This document shows, in pieces, positions 1 through 5,352 of a stretch of 5,352 nucleotides of DNA; position 1 is the stretch's first letter; each line of letters opens with the position of its first letter. The notes beneath the pieces are model-generated. The model did not search any database. It was given only the letters and a program-made list of their open reading frames with translations, and was not told where the DNA came from. Source of the stretch: Dehalococcoidia bacterium (lineage in GTDB: Bacteria; Chloroflexota; Dehalococcoidia; Dehalococcoidales; UBA5760); NCBI GenBank assembly GCA_030639215.1, contig DAOWDD010000043.1, positions 1 to 5,352 on the forward strand. Reading direction: 5' to 3'. Both the position numbers and the translations under genes were made by a program.

Positions 1-122
1 CTGGCGCAGTCCTGGCACCGGGCGCCCACCGGCGTCTGCACCAGACAGCGAGGGCATATCGGCTTACTGCACTTACCACACCTTAGGTTGGTCTCAACGC
101 TGGGGTGAACGGCGCATTTCAC
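1..122 (-). CDS. N-terminus of a B-box/zinc-ribbon protein (cut by the window edge)
   Basis: Only the first 40 codons are visible; the gene continues past position 1. The start is GTG at 122-120, whose last bases overlap the plsY stop (GTGA). An in-frame TAA at 131-129 lies just upstream, so no earlier start is possible. The peptide begins MKCAVHPSVETNLRCGKCSK and carries a regular ligand series: C3-x2-H6, C15-x2-C18, C23-x2-C26 and C36-x2-C39. That is eight ligands, enough for two zinc ions in a B-box-like arrangement. Comparable short modules often sit at the N-terminus of bacterial membrane proteins, including some rhomboid-family proteases, followed by transmembrane helices. What follows here cannot be seen, so no function is assigned. 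No strong Shine-Dalgarno precedes the GTG, so translation probably depends on coupling to plsY. The coding call is strong because of the cysteine spacing; the product class is uncertain. Confidence 0.8.
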   Translation of the reverse strand, partial: MKCAVHPSVETNLRCGKCSKPICPRCLVQTPVGARCQDCA

Positions 123-847
123 TTCTTGTTACCAACCAACTTTTCCCGCTTCTCCTCTCGCTCGTGTACCCGGGATACCCAGGCGTCTTTCTCCCTTATG
201 TCACGGTCAAAAAAGAGACGGTTAACCAGCACCTGCTTCCGGCTCATTGAGGAGATGGTGACCGGCTGCGGCGCCGTCAGGCGCCGGATGACCAGCATCA
301 GAAACATCCCGGAGCAGCCCAGGGTAAAGGGGAGTGACGCCGTAAACACCCAGCTAACTAAGGGCAGTCCGGCCGCCGCGATGAATACGCCCAGCGATCC
401 CCGCTTAAAGAAAGAGCTAACCCAGACTACCGCATTCAGAATAACAGTAATAAGAATTACCGCTCCCCAGGAGACCAGATTATTTAGCAGGGGAATGATA
501 AAGGCGACGCCCATAGTGGTGATAACCCCCCTGCCCCCCCTGAAACGGAGGAAAACGGGCCAGTTGTGTCCGCCAATCGCGACCAATCCCACCACCACCT
601 GCTCGGTAATGCCCAGACCCAGCCGCCAGGCCGCCCACACCACTATCCAGCCCTTCAACAAGTCAAAGAGGAATACCGGAGCAGCCACCCTCCTGGAGGT
701 CGCACTCAACAGGTTGCTTGCCCCCACATTGCCGCTGCCGTACTTCCTGATATCTATACCGCGAGACCATTTAGCCGCCAGGTACGAGGACGGCACCGAG
801 CCCAAGAGATAGGCAGCCGCTATCAGCAGTCCAAACTCAAAACCCAC
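119..847 (-). CDS. plsY: Acyl-phosphate:glycerol-3-phosphate acyltransferase PlsY
   Basis: This integral membrane enzyme moves an acyl group from acyl-phosphate (made by PlsX, not in this window) to glycerol 3-phosphate, giving lysophosphatidate, the first step of phospholipid synthesis. Family motif 1 is visible as GSGNVGASN (residues 37-45), after a first helix ending in GSVPSSYL. Motif 2 is GHNWPVFLRFRGGRG (93-107). About five to seven hydrophobic segments are seen, near residues 4-25, 54-78, 84-100, 108-147 and 151-187. The start is GTG at 847-845 with an AAGGGGGG ribosome-binding site four bases upstream, 20 bases after the PHP gene. Two things are odd. The usual GGKG/GGKA of motif 2 reads GGRG. 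Motif 3, normally near H-x2-N-I-x-R-L-x2-G-x-E right after the last helix, is recognisable only as a loose NRLFFDRD (209-216) set about 20 residues further on. At 242 residues it is longer than the usual ~200, with a basic, charged tail. The family call is firm; full activity is inferred. Confidence 0.93.
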   Translation of the reverse strand: MGFEFGLLIAAAYLLGSVPSSYLAAKWSRGIDIRKYGSGNVGASNLLSATSRRVAAPVFLFDLLKGWIVVWAAWRLGLGITEQVVVGLVAIGGHNWPVFLRFRGGRGVITTMGVAFIIPLLNNLVSWGAVILITVILNAVVWVSSFFKRGSLGVFIAAAGLPLVSWVFTASLPFTLGCSGMFLMLVIRRLTAPQPVTISSMSRKQVLVNRLFFDRDIREKDAWVSRVHEREEKREKLVGNKK

Positions 848-851
848 CGGT

Positions 852-859
852 CCCCCCTT
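852..859 (-). promoter_or_regulatory. Ribosome-binding site of plsY
   Basis: AAGGGGGG lies four bases before the GTG start of plsY, inside the 20-base gap after the PHP stop codon. It supports the GTG at 847 as the true start. The first residues from that GTG (MGFEFGLLIAAAYLLGSVP) also match the usual PlsY N-terminus. Confidence 0.6.
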
Positions 860-867
860 GAGTAAGA

Positions 868-1776
868 CTATCTATTATACCCTCTATCCCCCGTTTTACA
901 AGGAGATGCTTCGCTACTTAATGTTATAGCCGACCGGAGCGCTCGCTGCTCCGCCAGGGCCACCAGACGCTCTGCTGCCTCCATCGGCACATCCACACCA
1001 CCAAGCGCGGTCTCAGTGCCGGTATCGATACCGTGAAAATCGCTGCCGCCAGTCGCAATGAGACCATACTTCTCAGCCAGGACTAGCAGGCTATCTATCT
1101 CCCGGGCAGTGTAACCATCGTAGTATGCCTCGATACCGACCAGGCCGGCCCCCTTTAGCTCAATAATCATTGCCTGCCAGTCATCGATAAACAAGGGGTG
1201 CGCCAGCACGGGCAGTCCGTCAGCCCGCAAGATAAGCTCCACCGCCGCTACCGGCGTCATCTTCCGGCGCTCGGCATAGGCAGGACCACCCCGGCCGATG
1301 TAGCCGGTAAACGCCTCTCTAAAAGAGCCGATATAGCCCTTTTCCAGCATCGCCCGGGCCAGGTGAGGCCGGCCGATCGAACCGCCGCCGGCTATTTCCT
1401 GGACCCGCGTCCACTCGATATGAATACCGAGACCCCTAAGTTTAGCAATCATCTCCCGGGCCCTCTCGCGCCGGGAATCGCGCATCCTCTCCAGCCTTGT
1501 CCTTAGCTCCTTATGGGTATCGTCGATAAAGTAGCCCAGAATATGGGCCTCTCCCTGAGCAAAATCGGTGCTGAGCTCAACGCCGGGGATAACTCTCAGT
1601 CCGGGGAAGGCGGAAGCCGCCGCCAGGGCCAGGGCGACACCCTCGGCAGTATCATGGTCAGTAAGGGCAATAACGGCTAACCCCTGCTCGGCGGCCTCTG
1701 CCACGACCTCCGGCGGGCTGAGCCGGCCGTCAGAGGCGGTGGAGTGTATGTGAAGGTCTACCCGGGACACCATCAC
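868..1776 (-). CDS. PHP-domain phosphoesterase (RNase AM/YciV-TrpH-like)
   Basis: This is a metal-dependent phosphoesterase of the PHP superfamily, COG0613 type. Studied relatives include E. coli YciV (RNase AM/Rnm), a 5'-3' exonuclease that also acts on 3',5'-bisphosphonucleotides such as pAp. Counting from the GTG, the expected metal ligands are all present: H9 and H11 in DLHIHS, D16 in ASDG, H41 in LTDHDT, E67 in GVELS, H78, H138 in GRPH, H193 in AHP, and D246 and H248 in GSDFHG. A roughly 100-residue insert between H78 and H193, rich in Arg and Glu at first, matches the small inserted domain of this family, and the length is close to the ~290 of YciV. GTG at 1776 and ATG at 1773 are both possible starts. 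The ATG has better spacing from the strong GGGAGGTGG site and would give 301 residues. Either start overlaps the ymdB stop, so the two genes are probably translationally coupled. The substrate here is inferred. Confidence 0.9.
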   Translation of the reverse strand: MMVSRVDLHIHSTASDGRLSPPEVVAEAAEQGLAVIALTDHDTAEGVALALAAASAFPGLRVIPGVELSTDFAQGEAHILGYFIDDTHKELRTRLERMRDSRRERAREMIAKLRGLGIHIEWTRVQEIAGGGSIGRPHLARAMLEKGYIGSFREAFTGYIGRGGPAYAERRKMTPVAAVELILRADGLPVLAHPLFIDDWQAMIIELKGAGLVGIEAYYDGYTAREIDSLLVLAEKYGLIATGGSDFHGIDTGTETALGGVDVPMEAAERLVALAEQRALRSAITLSSEASPCKTGDRGYNR

Positions 1777-2540
1777 TCCACCTCCCGTGAGATTCGCTCA
1801 ATGCTTACCGCCCGACCACTACCCTCATCTATCCCGACCAGTACCGCATCAAGCACTACCCTCCCCCTGCCTACGGACAGGCGGTGGGGTATCATGGTCA
1901 GAAAGCGGCGAGTGACCGCTTCAATATCATCACCGATAATCGAATCAACCGGTCCGGTCATACCGATATCGGTAACATAGGCCGTGCCCTGAGGCAACAG
2001 CTTAGCGTCGGTGGTGCCGACATGGGTGTGCGTACCGAGCACGGCGCTGACCCGCCCGTCCAGATAGCGTCCCAGGGCCACCTTCTCCGAGGTCGCCTCG
2101 GCGTGGAAATCAACGATAATCACCGGCGGCCCGGGCCGAAGCTCGGCAAGCAGCCTGTCCATAGCCCGGAACGGGCAGTCAAAATTACCCATAAAGGTCC
2201 TCCCGATCAGATTGACTACCATAACCTGACCGGCCAGTAAATAGCCCCTGCCGGGTACGCCGCAAGGATAATTCAGCGGACGCAGGATAGGCATCTCACC
2301 ATCAAGGTGAGGGATAATCTCTTTCTCCGCCCAGATATGGTTGCCCGAGGTGAGCACATGGATGCCGGCCCGAAGCAGCTCCTTGGCCGTATTCACGGTC
2401 ACCCCGATGCCGCCGGCAGCATTCTCAGCGTTAGCAATAACCAGGTCCACCCCACACTCTCGGCTGATATCAGGCAGGAGCCGGCTTACCGCCCGGCGCC
2501 CCGGCCGGCCAATGATATCGCCAATCACCAGTACCAGCAT
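1773..2540 (-). CDS. ymdB: YmdB-type metallophosphoesterase (TIGR00282 family)
   Basis: This is a calcineurin-like phosphoesterase of the YmdB/DR1281 family. B. subtilis YmdB hydrolyses 2',3'-cyclic nucleotides and affects biofilm and motility decisions; it is a cytoplasmic dimetal enzyme. The sequence carries the family's metal and catalytic residues: D8 (GDIIGRPG), E39 and N40 (NAENAAGG), N67 and H68 (SGNH), H146 (DFHAE), and H171 and H173 (GTHTHV). Its 255 residues are close to the usual ~260. The start is ATG at 2540-2538, with AGGAG at 2551-2547 and six bases of spacing. It lies 80 bases after rny, and the rny-ymdB pairing is conserved in many bacteria, which supports a shared role in RNA end-product handling. 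Its stop overlaps the start of the PHP gene. No residue expected for activity is missing. The cyclic-nucleotide substrate is carried over from the family and is not shown by the sequence. Confidence 0.95.
   Translation of the reverse strand: MLVLVIGDIIGRPGRRAVSRLLPDISRECGVDLVIANAENAAGGIGVTVNTAKELLRAGIHVLTSGNHIWAEKEIIPHLDGEMPILRPLNYPCGVPGRGYLLAGQVMVVNLIGRTFMGNFDCPFRAMDRLLAELRPGPPVIIVDFHAEATSEKVALGRYLDGRVSAVLGTHTHVGTTDAKLLPQGTAYVTDIGMTGPVDSIIGDDIEAVTRRFLTMIPHRLSVGRGRVVLDAVLVGIDEGSGRAVSIERISREVE
1778..1786 (-). promoter_or_regulatory. Strong ribosome-binding site deciding the PHP gene start
   Basis: GGGAGGTGG sits inside the last codons of ymdB. From the GGAGGT core it is only 3 bases to the GTG at 1776 but 6 bases to the ATG at 1773. 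Normal spacing therefore favours the ATG, which shares one base with the ymdB TGA stop (TGATG), over the GTG, which overlaps it by four bases. Confidence 0.7.
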
Positions 2541-2546
2541 TAGCGT

Positions 2547-2551
2547 CTCCT
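2547..2551 (-). promoter_or_regulatory. Ribosome-binding site of ymdB
   Basis: AGGAG with six bases before the ATG at 2540. It confirms this start, which places D8 and E39 at the same residue numbers as in characterised family members. Confidence 0.65.
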
Positions 2552-2592
2552 ACCTCACCGGCTATAGGCCGCCCCAGCCTCCTAAAGCACCA

Positions 2593-2602
2593 TCACCGGT
2601 GA
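2593..2602. repeat. Palindrome TCACCGGTGA with a second half-copy in the rny-ymdB spacer
   Basis: A perfect 10-base palindrome lies in the 80-base gap between rny and ymdB. The heptamer TCACCGG occurs again at 2555-2561, so the two copies could pair across a 34-base loop as TCACCGG/CCGGTGA, close to the ymdB ribosome-binding site. There is no run of T after it on the transcribed strand, so it is not a standard terminator. CCGG-rich words are common throughout this window, so chance is a real possibility. A role as a protein site or RNA structure is only a guess. Confidence 0.3.
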
Positions 2603-2620
2603 AAACGTCTCTAACCTGCC

Positions 2621-4171
2621 CTATTTAGCGTAGTCTACGGCTCTCGTCTCTCTTAATACGATAACCTTGATCTGTCCCGGATATTGCAGCCCTTCTTCTA
2701 TTTTCTTAACTATATCCCGGGCCATCCGCATCGCCCCCAGGTCATCAACCTCTTCCGGCTTGACCAGGATGCGGATCTCACGGCCGGCCTGAATGGCAAA
2801 GGACTTTTCTACCCCCTTAAAGCCGCCGGCGATATCCTCCAGCGCCCTCAGCCGCTGCAGATAGCCCTCCAAAGACTCGCGCCGGGCTCCCGGTCTGGCA
2901 CTGCTGACAGCATCAGCCGCCGAAGCAATAAAGCCCCAGACGCTGGTGGTGCCGGTCTCGCCATGGTGCTCAGCGATTCCCCGGACCACCTCGGAGGATT
3001 TGTCCCACTGCTTCACCAGGTCAGCACCGATAGCGGCGTGAGTCCCTTCCACCTCATGGTCCACCGCCTTACCGATGTCGTGCAGCAGCCCCGTCTTCTT
3101 GGCTATCGCCACATTGGCTCCCAGCTCGCTGGCAATCATACCGGATATATGCGCCACCTCAATACTATGGACCAGGACGTTCTGCCCGTAGCTGGTACGA
3201 AACTTGAGGCGGCCAAGCAACCTGATTAACTCGGGGCGCAAGCCGGTAACACCCACTTCGTAGGCCGTCTGCTCCCCGGCGCTATAGATGGCAGCCTCTA
3301 CCTCTTCTTTGGACTTGGCTACCACCTCTTCAATGCGAGCGGGATGGATGCGCCCGTCAAGAATAAGCTTGGTCAAAGCCAGGCGGGCCACCTCCCGCCG
3401 CACCGGGTCAAAGCTGGATAGGGTTACCGCCTCAGGGGTATCATCAATAATCAGGTCAACGCCGGTCGCCTGCTCCAGGGCCCTGATATTGCGCCCCTCT
3501 CGCCCAATAAGCCGGCCCTTCATATCATCACTGGGAATTGCGACAATGGATACCGTCGCCTCAGTGGCAACGTCAGAGGCGCAGCGCTGGATAGCCTGGG
3601 ATAAAATCTCCTGAGCCTTTTTATTCTCTTCCGCTCTCAACTCGGCCTCCCACTCCCGGAGACGCCGGGAGGTATCCTCCCGGACCTCGACCTCCGTAGC
3701 ATCAAGCAGCGACTTCTTTGCCTCATCGGTGGACATACCCGAAATCACCTCCAGCTGCTTTAACTGCTTACCCCTGGCCTCCTCAAGCTGGGTACGAATG
3801 GACTCCATCTTCTCTTCCTTGTTAGTCAACTCACGCCCGCGACGCTCCACATCCTCTAACTTGCGATCCAGTGTCCCTTCCTTTTGCACCAGACGGTTCT
3901 CGTTACGCTGTAACTCGGAGCGCCGCTCGCGACCCTCCGCCTCAGCCGCCGACTTCAATTTCGCCGTCTCCGCCTTAGCCTCACTAACTACATCCCTAGC
4001 CTTGTGCTCAGCTTCCGCCTGAACCTTAGCCGCCTTCCTCTCGACAAGGCGCATTTCCTGATTCAGCCGGAACCTTCTGAAAAAGAAGATGAAGGCTGCT
4101 CCGGCCACCCCACCGATGATGAAACTGAATAGAATGGTTAATATGTTTATTGCTCCTGCGTTTATTGGCAT
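2621..4171 (-). CDS. rny: Ribonuclease Y, membrane-anchored endoribonuclease
   Basis: RNase Y starts bulk mRNA decay by endonucleolytic cleavage and sits at the inner face of the membrane, where it can organise a degradation complex. The domain order is complete. One N-terminal transmembrane helix lies near residues 8-31, followed by basic residues. A long charged coiled coil runs from about 35 to 195, rich in Glu, Lys, Arg and Ala. A KH RNA-binding domain carries [15 protein letters not shown] (219-233). The HD domain has H335, the HD pair H364-D365 (LLHDIGKA), H402-H403 and D420, followed by the conserved SARPGARRE (424-432). The protein ends in DYAK, as is common for the family. Its 516 residues match the usual ~520. 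The start is ATG at 4171-4169 with GAGAGGT five bases upstream. It lies between recX (108-base spacer) and ymdB. Nothing is missing, and the identity is secure. Confidence 0.98.
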   Translation of the reverse strand: MPINAGAINILTILFSFIIGGVAGAAFIFFFRRFRLNQEMRLVERKAAKVQAEAEHKARDVVSEAKAETAKLKSAAEAEGRERRSELQRNENRLVQKEGTLDRKLEDVERRGRELTNKEEKMESIRTQLEEARGKQLKQLEVISGMSTDEAKKSLLDATEVEVREDTSRRLREWEAELRAEENKKAQEILSQAIQRCASDVATEATVSIVAIPSDDMKGRLIGREGRNIRALEQATGVDLIIDDTPEAVTLSSFDPVRREVARLALTKLILDGRIHPARIEEVVAKSKEEVEAAIYSAGEQTAYEVGVTGLRPELIRLLGRLKFRTSYGQNVLVHSIEVAHISGMIASELGANVAIAKKTGLLHDIGKAVDHEVEGTHAAIGADLVKQWDKSSEVVRGIAEHHGETGTTSVWGFIASAADAVSSARPGARRESLEGYLQRLRALEDIAGGFKGVEKSFAIQAGREIRILVKPEEVDDLGAMRMARDIVKKIEEGLQYPGQIKVIVLRETRAVDYAK

Positions 4172-4176
4172 TTCAT

Positions 4177-4183
4177 ACCTCTC
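4177..4183 (-). promoter_or_regulatory. Ribosome-binding site of rny
   Basis: GAGAGGT ends five bases before the ATG at 4171. It supports a start that leaves only seven residues before the membrane anchor, as usual for RNase Y. Confidence 0.65.
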
Positions 4184-4279
4184 TTCTGGCTACAGCTCTG
4201 CAAGCAACAAAGGACCGGCCCATCATGCGCCAATACCGGTCACCGTACCAAACAGGCATCAGGGTAAGACTATCTCGAG

Positions 4280-4960
4280 CTAGTCCCTTATTTCCTGCCA
4301 TAACTGCTCCACAGTGTTATTTATCACTCGATAACCAAAGCCGCGCCGCCTGAGATACCCGGCCAGGCCATGACGAAAGCTCTGGTAGTCAGACGCTGGC
4401 AGCCGATGCGCCCTGCTTAAGGCGGCCTGATAAGCGCTATCGTTATCACTGACGTCACCGACCACCTGGTCGATCACCTCCTCAGCCACTCCCTTGCGCC
4501 TCAGTTCCAGTCCGGTCAGCCAGCGGCTGCGCGGGCTAAATGACTGTCGGTTGTCTCTCCAGAATCGGGCAAAGTCTGTATCATCCACCAGCCCCTGCTC
4601 CTTCAGCCGGGTAAGCGCCGCCTCGATGCTATCACTATCAAAACTGCGCCGGGAAAGCCTCTCTCGAAGCTCAAATTCACTCCGGGGACGATAGCTAAGG
4701 TAGCGCACGGCGGCGGCAAGACAGCGCCGAAAGTTATCTGAGCTGGCTAACGCCTCAATCTGAGCCTGGGATAGCTCCTGCCCGACCTTGAGCCCCTCTT
4801 TCGCCACCACCTCAGCCTCCAGACTGAAAGCGAACTCACCGTCCAGATATATGCTTACTCGCTCTCCCCGCCCCCTCCCCAAACGAAGGGCGGTAACCCT
4901 GCTCATCTGCCTATAACCCCCGCCAAAAAATAAGGCCAAAGCCTCAAGCCTCAGCCTCAT
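4280..4960 (-). CDS. recX: RecX, regulator of RecA
   Basis: RecX binds RecA filaments and limits or modulates their extension and activity in the cytoplasm. The sequence has a small N-terminal beta region (residues ~22-60, with RVSIYLDGEFAFSLEAE) and then repeated three-helix modules. The hallmark is Y-x-P-R-S-E-x-E-L-x3-L (90-102), followed by RLKEQGLVDDTDFARFWRDN and further helical repeats down to the C-terminal RRRGFGYRVI. It lies directly downstream of recA, the usual arrangement. The start is uncertain. ATG at 4960 gives 226 residues and has TGAGGT very close by (last G only three bases from the ATG). ATG at 4906 (residue 19) gives 208 residues and begins MSRVTALRLG, where family similarity would be expected to begin; its upstream site is weak. 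The extra 18 residues are hydrophobic and glycine-rich and look unlike the rest of the protein, so the shorter form is quite possible. The family call itself is strong. Confidence 0.92.
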   Translation of the reverse strand: MRLRLEALALFFGGGYRQMSRVTALRLGRGRGERVSIYLDGEFAFSLEAEVVAKEGLKVGQELSQAQIEALASSDNFRRCLAAAVRYLSYRPRSEFELRERLSRRSFDSDSIEAALTRLKEQGLVDDTDFARFWRDNRQSFSPRSRWLTGLELRRKGVAEEVIDQVVGDVSDNDSAYQAALSRAHRLPASDYQSFRHGLAGYLRRRGFGYRVINNTVEQLWQEIRD

Positions 4961-4999
4961 TTACCTCAATATTCTGTTCTATATTGCTGCTAACCTGTC

Positions 5000-5018
5000 G
5001 GGTGGAGTGTCTTCACCC
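5000..5018 (-). other. Weak hairpin over the recA stop codon
   Basis: In the transcript, GGGUGAAG (5018-5011) can pair with CUCCACCC (5007-5000) across an ACA loop, giving eight positions with one A-C mismatch. The recA TGA stop (5015-5013) lies in the stem. No U run follows, so this is not a classical intrinsic terminator. In E. coli a terminator between recA and recX lets only some transcripts read through; a similar dampening role here is speculation. Confidence 0.3.
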
Positions 5019-5352
5019 TTCAGGCATCGCAGTATGAGTGGTTACGGCTGAGGTTCTAATCTGCTGCTCAATCTCTTGAGCTTGCTCAGGGTGCTGGTTC
5101 AGGTACTGCTTGGCATTCTCCCTGCCTTGCCCCAGACGAACATCACCGTAGGAGAAAAAAGAACCCGCCTTTTTAACTAGCCCCAACTCTACACCAACGT
5201 CAATAAGATTACCCTCCCGGCTGATACCGCGGCCAAACATGATATCAAACTCGGCGCTTCTAAAAGGGGGAGCAACCTTATTCTTGACTACCTTAGCCTT
5301 AACACGATTACCGACCGCCTTAGTCCCGTCCATAATTGTCTCAACACGCCTA
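5013..5352 (-). CDS. recA: Recombinase RecA, C-terminal part (5' end beyond the window)
   Basis: RecA forms ATP-dependent filaments on single-stranded DNA, drives strand exchange and triggers LexA self-cleavage in the SOS response. The frame is open to the right edge, so the visible part is the last ~113 residues, beginning [20 protein letters not shown]. By alignment from memory this starts near E. coli residue 226. It covers the end of the core ATPase domain and the C-terminal domain: [50 protein letters not shown], then helices ending in [10 protein letters not shown]. The Walker motifs and DNA-binding loops lie upstream of the window and cannot be judged. The protein ends in a short tail, [10 protein letters not shown], with a single acidic residue, unlike the strongly acidic tail of E. 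coli RecA. recX follows after 52 bases. An internal ATG at 5333 is not a start, because the conserved RecA sequence continues before it. Confidence 0.97.
   Translation of the reverse strand, partial: RRVETIMDGTKAVGNRVKAKVVKNKVAPPFRSAEFDIMFGRGISREGNLIDVGVELGLVKKAGSFFSYGDVRLGQGRENAKQYLNQHPEQAQEIEQQIRTSAVTTHTAMPEG

Noticed and set aside
105..812. Long plus-strand open frame opposite plsY
   Set aside because: It lies entirely antisense to a gene with clear PlsY motifs. Its translation is Arg/Thr/Pro-rich without any recognisable domain, as expected for an opposite-strand shadow in GC-rich DNA.
2684..3229. Plus-strand open frame of 181 codons opposite rny
   Set aside because: It is antisense to the conserved RNase Y HD domain, has no recognisable motif, and has composition typical of a shadow frame.
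4213..4241. Inverted repeat GACCGG/CCGGTC in the recX-rny spacer as a terminator or riboswitch
   Set aside because: The stem is only six base pairs around a 17-base loop and is not followed by a U run. CCGG words are frequent in this window, so it is probably chance.
4172..4279. A separate promoter for rny in the 108-base spacer
   Set aside because: I could not find a convincing -35/-10 pair with proper spacing on the minus strand. Short AT-rich patches alone do not support a call.
1..5352. A novel defence, mobile or biosynthetic system
   Set aside because: All visible genes but the truncated zinc-finger one belong to well-known housekeeping families in a plausible conserved order. There are no integrase, transposase, toxin-antitoxin, CRISPR or attachment-site signs.

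Overview
The window holds seven genes, all on the minus strand and read from right to left. They are packed closely enough to suggest one or a few operons: recA (3' part only), recX, rny (RNase Y), a ymdB-type metallophosphoesterase, a PHP-domain phosphatase/nuclease, plsY, and the first 40 codons of a cysteine-rich zinc-binding protein. I found no gene on the plus strand; the plus-strand open frames all lie opposite these genes. I saw no tRNA, rRNA, CRISPR array, insertion sequence or prophage signature. The longest stretch without a gene is about 108 bases.

The genes are bacterial: a RecA/RecX pair, a membrane-anchored RNase Y and the acyl-phosphate-dependent PlsY. The bases are moderately GC-rich, with several GTG starts and strong Shine-Dalgarno sequences. 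The recA-rny-ymdB linkage is familiar from Firmicutes and other monoderm-related lineages. The extended order with recX, PHP and plsY, together with the look of the RecA C-terminal domain, suggests Chloroflexota of the Dehalococcoidia type. That assignment is recollection and inference, not a search result.

Right to left: 5352-5013 encodes the last ~113 residues of RecA. After a 52-base gap with a weak hairpin comes recX (4960-4280), the RecA modulator, whose start is ambiguous. A 108-base spacer leads to rny (4171-2621), an intact 516-residue RNase Y. An 80-base spacer with a small palindrome leads to ymdB (2540-1773). The PHP gene (1773 or 1776 to 868) overlaps the ymdB stop. plsY (847-119) follows after 20 bases and has diverged signature motifs. 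A partial zinc-finger gene (122 to the window edge) starts with a GTG that overlaps the plsY stop, and is too short to appear as a complete ORF.

Functionally this is a housekeeping cluster with three themes: recombination (RecA/RecX), RNA and nucleotide turnover (RNase Y, YmdB-like cyclic-nucleotide phosphodiesterase, PHP phosphatase/exonuclease) and phospholipid synthesis (PlsY). I see no convincing evidence of a new defence or mobile system. The points most worth a second look are the truncated zinc-finger gene, the altered PlsY motifs, and the possible functional link of the PHP enzyme to RNase Y and YmdB.
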